Assembly: GCF_900604515.1 (NCBI RefSeq)
Contig: NZ_UWOS01000003.1
Span: 62,001-126,000 of the forward strand
Reading direction: 5' to 3'
Length of the DNA: 64,000 bases
Source of the DNA: Arcanobacterium ihumii
GTDB lineage: Bacteria > Actinomycetota > Actinomycetes > Actinomycetales > Actinomycetaceae
Every line of letters starts with the position of its first letter. Within the stretch, counting starts at the first letter, position 1. A model generated the notes under the pieces. That model had not been told where the DNA came from. It worked only from the letters and a program-made list of their open reading frames with translations, and ran no database searches. Made by a program: the position numbers and the translations under genes. Of the stretch, positions 60,496 through 64,000 are shown one piece after another.

Positions 60496-63400
60496 TGATT
60501 ATTCGCCGTCTTGAGTTCAACGCCATCGGCCCGTTCGGTGGCCATCACAGTATTGATTTTGATCAGCTCACTGAATCAGGAATTTTCCTGCTAGATGGAC
60601 CAACTGGATCAGGGAAATCTTCAATTATCGATGCCATCGTTTTTGCACTTTATGGCAATGTTGCTGGAAAAGACAGCTCGGACGAACGAATTCGCTCAAG
60701 TCACGCGGTAGCGAGTGACGAATCCTGGGTAGATGTAATTTTTACCGTTGCTACGGGAACCTATCGTGTCCGTCGCACCCCTCAATGGGAACGCCCAAAG
60801 AAAAGCGGGAAGGGAACTACCAAGGTTAACCAGAGTGCTACGCTTTGGCGTCTTTCTGAGAGCGCGGTAGATGAACAATCGTGGGAGTTGGGTGAACCCC
60901 TCAGCACTCAGGCACGCGAGGTTGGTATTGAGCTGAGCTCAATACTAGGACTCGATAAAAAGCAGTTCCTTCAGACCGTGGTTCTTCCGCAAGGTCAGTT
61001 TGCCGATTTCTTGAAGCTGAAGTCAAGCGAAAGAGCTCCACTACTCGAAACCATATTTGATACCAGCGATTACCGAATTTTCGCTGATGAACTAGCAAAA
61101 CTTGCCACCGATTCCGAACGCGAAATTAAAGATGCAGCTCTGGTCTATCGCGGTGCTTTGGCAACGTGGAAAGAAATTTCCGATTTTGACCAATCTGTAT
61201 TGGACACCTTAAGCGTTCTCGAAGACGAGTGCCTTGGAAGTGATGTGCCCTCGAGCAATGACTGCGATCAACGGCTTCTTAACTTCATTAATTCCACCGT
61301 TCTTCAGTTCAAGGAACACGCACGAAGTGACGCTCGTGAAGCAAAGATTGCCCAAGACGCTGAAGAAAGCGCCCGCCAGGCAAAGACCAGTGCCGCGGAA
61401 TCTCTGCATAATATTGCAACGTTTAAGGAACTAAATAAACAGCTTGAGGCCCTGCGTGAAGAACAGGAACTTCGTAATAAAGACTCCAAGACGCTTGAGC
61501 TCCATCGTGCTGCTCAGTTAGTTAATCAGCATATTGTTGATGCTCATGACGAGTATCAGTCTTTCATAGAGCTGTGGAATATTGCATCGGCTAAGATCAG
61601 CACTCAATCACTTACTTCTCTTGATCCAGTGATTGAGGAATTCTTAGCACAGGCCGAAGTCGGTGCTCCATCGGTCCAAGGGCTCAACTCTCTTTTGCTA
61701 GTTTCGGAACTCGAATCAAAGAACTCTCAGATAGGAGAGACAATCGGTTTTTTGCGTCCTATGCTTGAGCAAGAAGAATCGATTGAGCACCGCCGCAAGG
61801 CACTCGCCAAGCAAGAATACGATTTAGGTGATCTTGACAAAGCAATCAAAGAACTCGATGCAAAGAAAGCAAAGGTTCCAAGCACTATTACAGCCTTAAA
61901 AGCGGACGAAGATCGCGTGAAGAAACTTGCGGCAACCGTGCCAAGTCTGGAGGCAAAGCTCGAAACGACTCGTCGAAAGCTGGGAATCGCACAGAAGATT
62001 ACTGAGATAGTTAAGCTCCGAGAAACTGAGTCTAATACGCTTGAGGCAAAGATTAAGGTCCATAATACTGCAAAGGAAAAGTTCGACGTTCTTACCGCTC
62101 AGTGGATCTCATCTACGGCGGCTAACCTCGCATTAGAGCTTGAAGTTGGCTCTCCTTGCCCTGTTTGCGGTTCTATCGATCATCCTCAAGTTGCAGAACC
62201 TAGTTCCACTCATACTACTCGTGACCAAGTCGATAAGGCGCAAGCACTTCTCGTCAAAGCTGCAAAGGATGTAGAGGCAACGAGCCAACATTTAGTGGCG
62301 CTTGAAAGCCAGCTCAAAACTTTACGTATTGAGCTAGGCAAGGCAAGTTTCGAATCTTTAGAAGGCACGGAAAGTAACTTAGTTGAACAGCATATCCAGG
62401 CATCACAAGCCAGTGACGAGGCCATAGAACTCAGCGAAAAGATACACGAGGCGGAGCAACAATTAGTTGCGTCTGATGCACAGATTCAAGAAGCCAGGGC
62501 GAAGTTTGTTCAGATTCAGACTTCGATCAATCACGAAAAATTAACGCTTGAAAACGATGTAAAGGCGGTCCAACACGCCCGTGGCAAATACTCTTCGGTT
62601 CGCGAGTATTGTGGCGTTTTACAAAATGAGCAGTTAGCAATTCAGGCTGAACTCAAGTTTATTTCTGATCTCACCTATCGCGCAGAGTCATTAAATAAAG
62701 CTGCAGCCAAGCTTGAAAAGGCAGTTGGTGCTTCGCCTTTTGGTTCAAGCCAAAAAGCAAAAGAAGCCCTCCTCGATAAATACAACGAAACTACCTTAAC
62801 TACGAGATTAAGGGAATTTGAACGTTCTCTTAGTGAAGTAAAAACCAAACTCAGCGATCCAAAGTTCCTAGATCTTCCGAACGAGGCATCAATTGATATC
62901 GAGGCCCTCGAAGGTGCCTATCATGCTTCGAGCCAAGCTCGGCAAATTAAAGATGCACAAGCCGCGCAGGCTGAGCGCCTTGCATATGATGCACAACGTC
63001 TCGCCCTCCCGGTTGCTTCTGCATCGCAAACTTGGCATCGTTTGGCCGCCGATAATGGTCCATTAGTTCGCATCGCTGATATTGCACAGGCAGGACGTGG
63101 CTCGCATACTCGAGTTCCGTTGAGTATGTGGGTTCTTTTGAAACGTTTCGAGCTTGTGGTGGAACGTGCTAATGAACACCTCGCCCAGATCTCGGGTGGT
63201 CGCTACGAATTACGACGTACCAACGAAGGCAATCGTATTCAAAAGACCGGACTTGGCCTGAGCATTATTGATCGCGATGGCTCAGCCGAAGGCGACGTAG
63301 AGCGTTCTACAGCTTCACTTTCAGGTGGAGAAACCTTCTTCACGTCTCTTTCTCTGGCACTCGCCTTAGCCGAGGTTGTTCAGGAAGAAAACGGTGGTAT

Positions 63401-63611
63401 TCGGATCGACACGTTGATTATTGACGAAGGTTTTGGAACCCTTTCCGACGACGTTCGTGATGCGGTGATGAAGACGCTTGCTTCCCTCACCACTCACGGA
63501 CGCAAAGTGGGAATCGTTTCTCACGTAGAAGAGCTGAAGCAGATGATACCGAATCGGATTAGCCTCTCCCCCGCTCCCAGCGGAGGATCAACCCTAACTG
63601 TTACTGCCTGA
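60495..63611 (+). CDS. sbcC: Exonuclease subunit SbcC (Rad50-like ATPase)
   Basis: SMC-like ATPase partner of SbcD. The 1038 residues have Walker A GPTGSGKS at 35-42, a long coiled coil, the zinc hook CPVC at 555-558 in the middle, a returning coil, and the C-terminal signature SLSGGETFFTSLSLALAL with Walker B LIIDEGFGTL. The start is GTG at 60495. The last 11 bases overlap the convergent gene at the window end. Confidence 0.95.
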   Translation: MIIRRLEFNAIGPFGGHHSIDFDQLTESGIFLLDGPTGSGKSSIIDAIVFALYGNVAGKDSSDERIRSSHAVASDESWVDVIFTVATGTYRVRRTPQWERPKKSGKGTTKVNQSATLWRLSESAVDEQSWELGEPLSTQAREVGIELSSILGLDKKQFLQTVVLPQGQFADFLKLKSSERAPLLETIFDTSDYRIFADELAKLATDSEREIKDAALVYRGALATWKEISDFDQSVLDTLSVLEDECLGSDVPSSNDCDQRLLNFINSTVLQFKEHARSDAREAKIAQDAEESARQAKTSAAESLHNIATFKELNKQLEALREEQELRNKDSKTLELHRAAQLVNQHIVDAHDEYQSFIELWNIASAKISTQSLTSLDPVIEEFLAQAEVGAPSVQGLNSLLLVSELESKNSQIGETIGFLRPMLEQEESIEHRRKALAKQEYDLGDLDKAIKELDAKKAKVPSTITALKADEDRVKKLAATVPSLEAKLETTRRKLGIAQKITEIVKLRETESNTLEAKIKVHNTAKEKFDVLTAQWISSTAANLALELEVGSPCPVCGSIDHPQVAEPSSTHTTRDQVDKAQALLVKAAKDVEATSQHLVALESQLKTLRIELGKASFESLEGTESNLVEQHIQASQASDEAIELSEKIHEAEQQLVASDAQIQEARAKFVQIQTSINHEKLTLENDVKAVQHARGKYSSVREYCGVLQNEQLAIQAELKFISDLTYRAESLNKAAAKLEKAVGASPFGSSQKAKEALLDKYNETTLTTRLREFERSLSEVKTKLSDPKFLDLPNEASIDIEALEGAYHASSQARQIKDAQAAQAERLAYDAQRLALPVASASQTWHRLAADNGPLVRIADIAQAGRGSHTRVPLSMWVLLKRFELVVERANEHLAQISGGRYELRRTNEGNRIQKTGLGLSIIDRDGSAEGDVERSTASLSGGETFFTSLSLALALAEVVQEENGGIRIDTLIIDEGFGTLSDDVRDAVMKTLASLTTHGRKVGIVSHVEELKQMIPNRISLSPAPSGGSTLTVTA

Positions 63612-64000
63612 GCATTCGAGCCACATCAGCACGTTCGACAACGTCGTACCACATCAACTCAATATCTCCGGAAGCTAAAAATGCATCCTCGTCACCCGAT
63701 AGAGCCCCTACAACAAGTTCTTCTGCGCCAGGTTCGTCTATCAAAAGTGCTTCAACCTTTTTCCAAGGCACGTATTCATTCAGATTTCGCTGAGTCGCAA
63801 GCACGTCTTTCCCTTGTGAAGGGGCATCAATGTTCTTGTCCACAATTTCAGCAACTGCGACGATACGGCGATGGTTCTGTGAATCAATAGTCATAAGACG
63901 TAACGAATCATCAGCAGCGGCTAACGTTGCCACCATTTCAAGTCCCTCTTGATCTTCGTCGGGAAAATACTCCCGGAGCTGTGGCGTCACAGCGTGCACT
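63601..64000 (-). CDS. DUF6912-like protein, C-terminal part (cut by window edge)
   Basis: About 133 residues are visible and the frame is open to the window end, so the N-terminus is missing. The stretch HAVTPQLREYFPDEDQE followed by ATLAAADDSLRLM, and ELMWYDVVERADVARML at the end, recall the actinobacterial DUF6912 family, small proteins of unknown function. A GTG at 63999 is in frame but is unlikely to be the true start, since relatives have an extra N-terminal segment. It runs against sbcC with an 11-base overlap of 3' ends. Confidence 0.62.
   Translation of the reverse strand, partial: VHAVTPQLREYFPDEDQEGLEMVATLAAADDSLRLMTIDSQNHRRIVAVAEIVDKNIDAPSQGKDVLATQRNLNEYVPWKKVEALLIDEPGAEELVVGALSGDEDAFLASGDIELMWYDVVERADVARMLRQ

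Overview
The window comes from a moderate-GC (about half GC by eye) member of the Actinomycetota. An Arcanobacterium/Trueperella-like Actinomycetaceae is the best guess. Evidence: a GlgE alpha-glucan pathway, NucS mismatch repair, an E2-E1 fused 2-oxoglutarate dehydrogenase (Kgd type), a SigH/RshA redox pair, ribosomal protein bL37, and gene order argS-lysA-hom-thrC-thrB-rho-rpmE-prfA-prmC-sua5-wecA-atpIBEFHAGDC-nucS, which matches the Mycobacterium tuberculosis Rv1292-Rv1321 block. No phage, insertion sequence or CRISPR array was seen.

Layout. 1-6.2 kb (+): glgE (3' part), treS, mak and glgB make and branch glucan from trehalose or maltose; a strong terminator and a LacI regulator follow. 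7.5-10.7 kb (-): a two-TM membrane protein, a lipoprotein and a YbbN-like thioredoxin/TPR protein that has lost its CXXC; a DivIVA-like coiled-coil gene diverges from them. 12.2-34.4 kb (-): alpha/beta hydrolase, a zinc-ribbon-like protein, nucS, the complete F0F1 ATP synthase operon, wecA-like and sua5-like genes, prmC, prfA, rpmE, rho, and threonine/lysine genes down from argS. 34.5 kb (+): tRNA-Arg(CCG). 34.8-37.9 kb (-): a 2-hydroxyacid dehydrogenase, a glycerophosphodiesterase and an M23 peptidase. 38.3-42.7 kb (+): kgd and a GDSL-like protein whose nucleophile serine position is Glu. 42.8-44.0 kb (-): bL37, rshA, sigH.

44.0-54.2 kb (-) is one long sialic acid operon: a family-5 solute-binding lipoprotein, a permease, a permease-ATPase fusion, an ATPase, then nanA, nanK, nanE, nagB and nagA. 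Together they import Neu5Ac and convert it to fructose-6-phosphate. A divergent GntR regulator shares a compact face-to-face promoter with it. The cluster sits between sigH and the doxX-aroA side, two loci that lie close together in M. tuberculosis and Streptomyces, so it looks like an insertion into an old neighbourhood.

55.1-64 kb: doxX-like gene, aroA, rsgA, hisN, a phosphoribosyltransferase, sbcD and sbcC on +, and the 3' part of a DUF6912-like gene on - overlapping the end of sbcC.

Most genes are in tight operons with 1-4 base stop/start overlaps. Several genes (argS, the GntR regulator, the two-TM protein) appear to be leaderless, with a -10 box 6-8 bases before the start codon and no Shine-Dalgarno.
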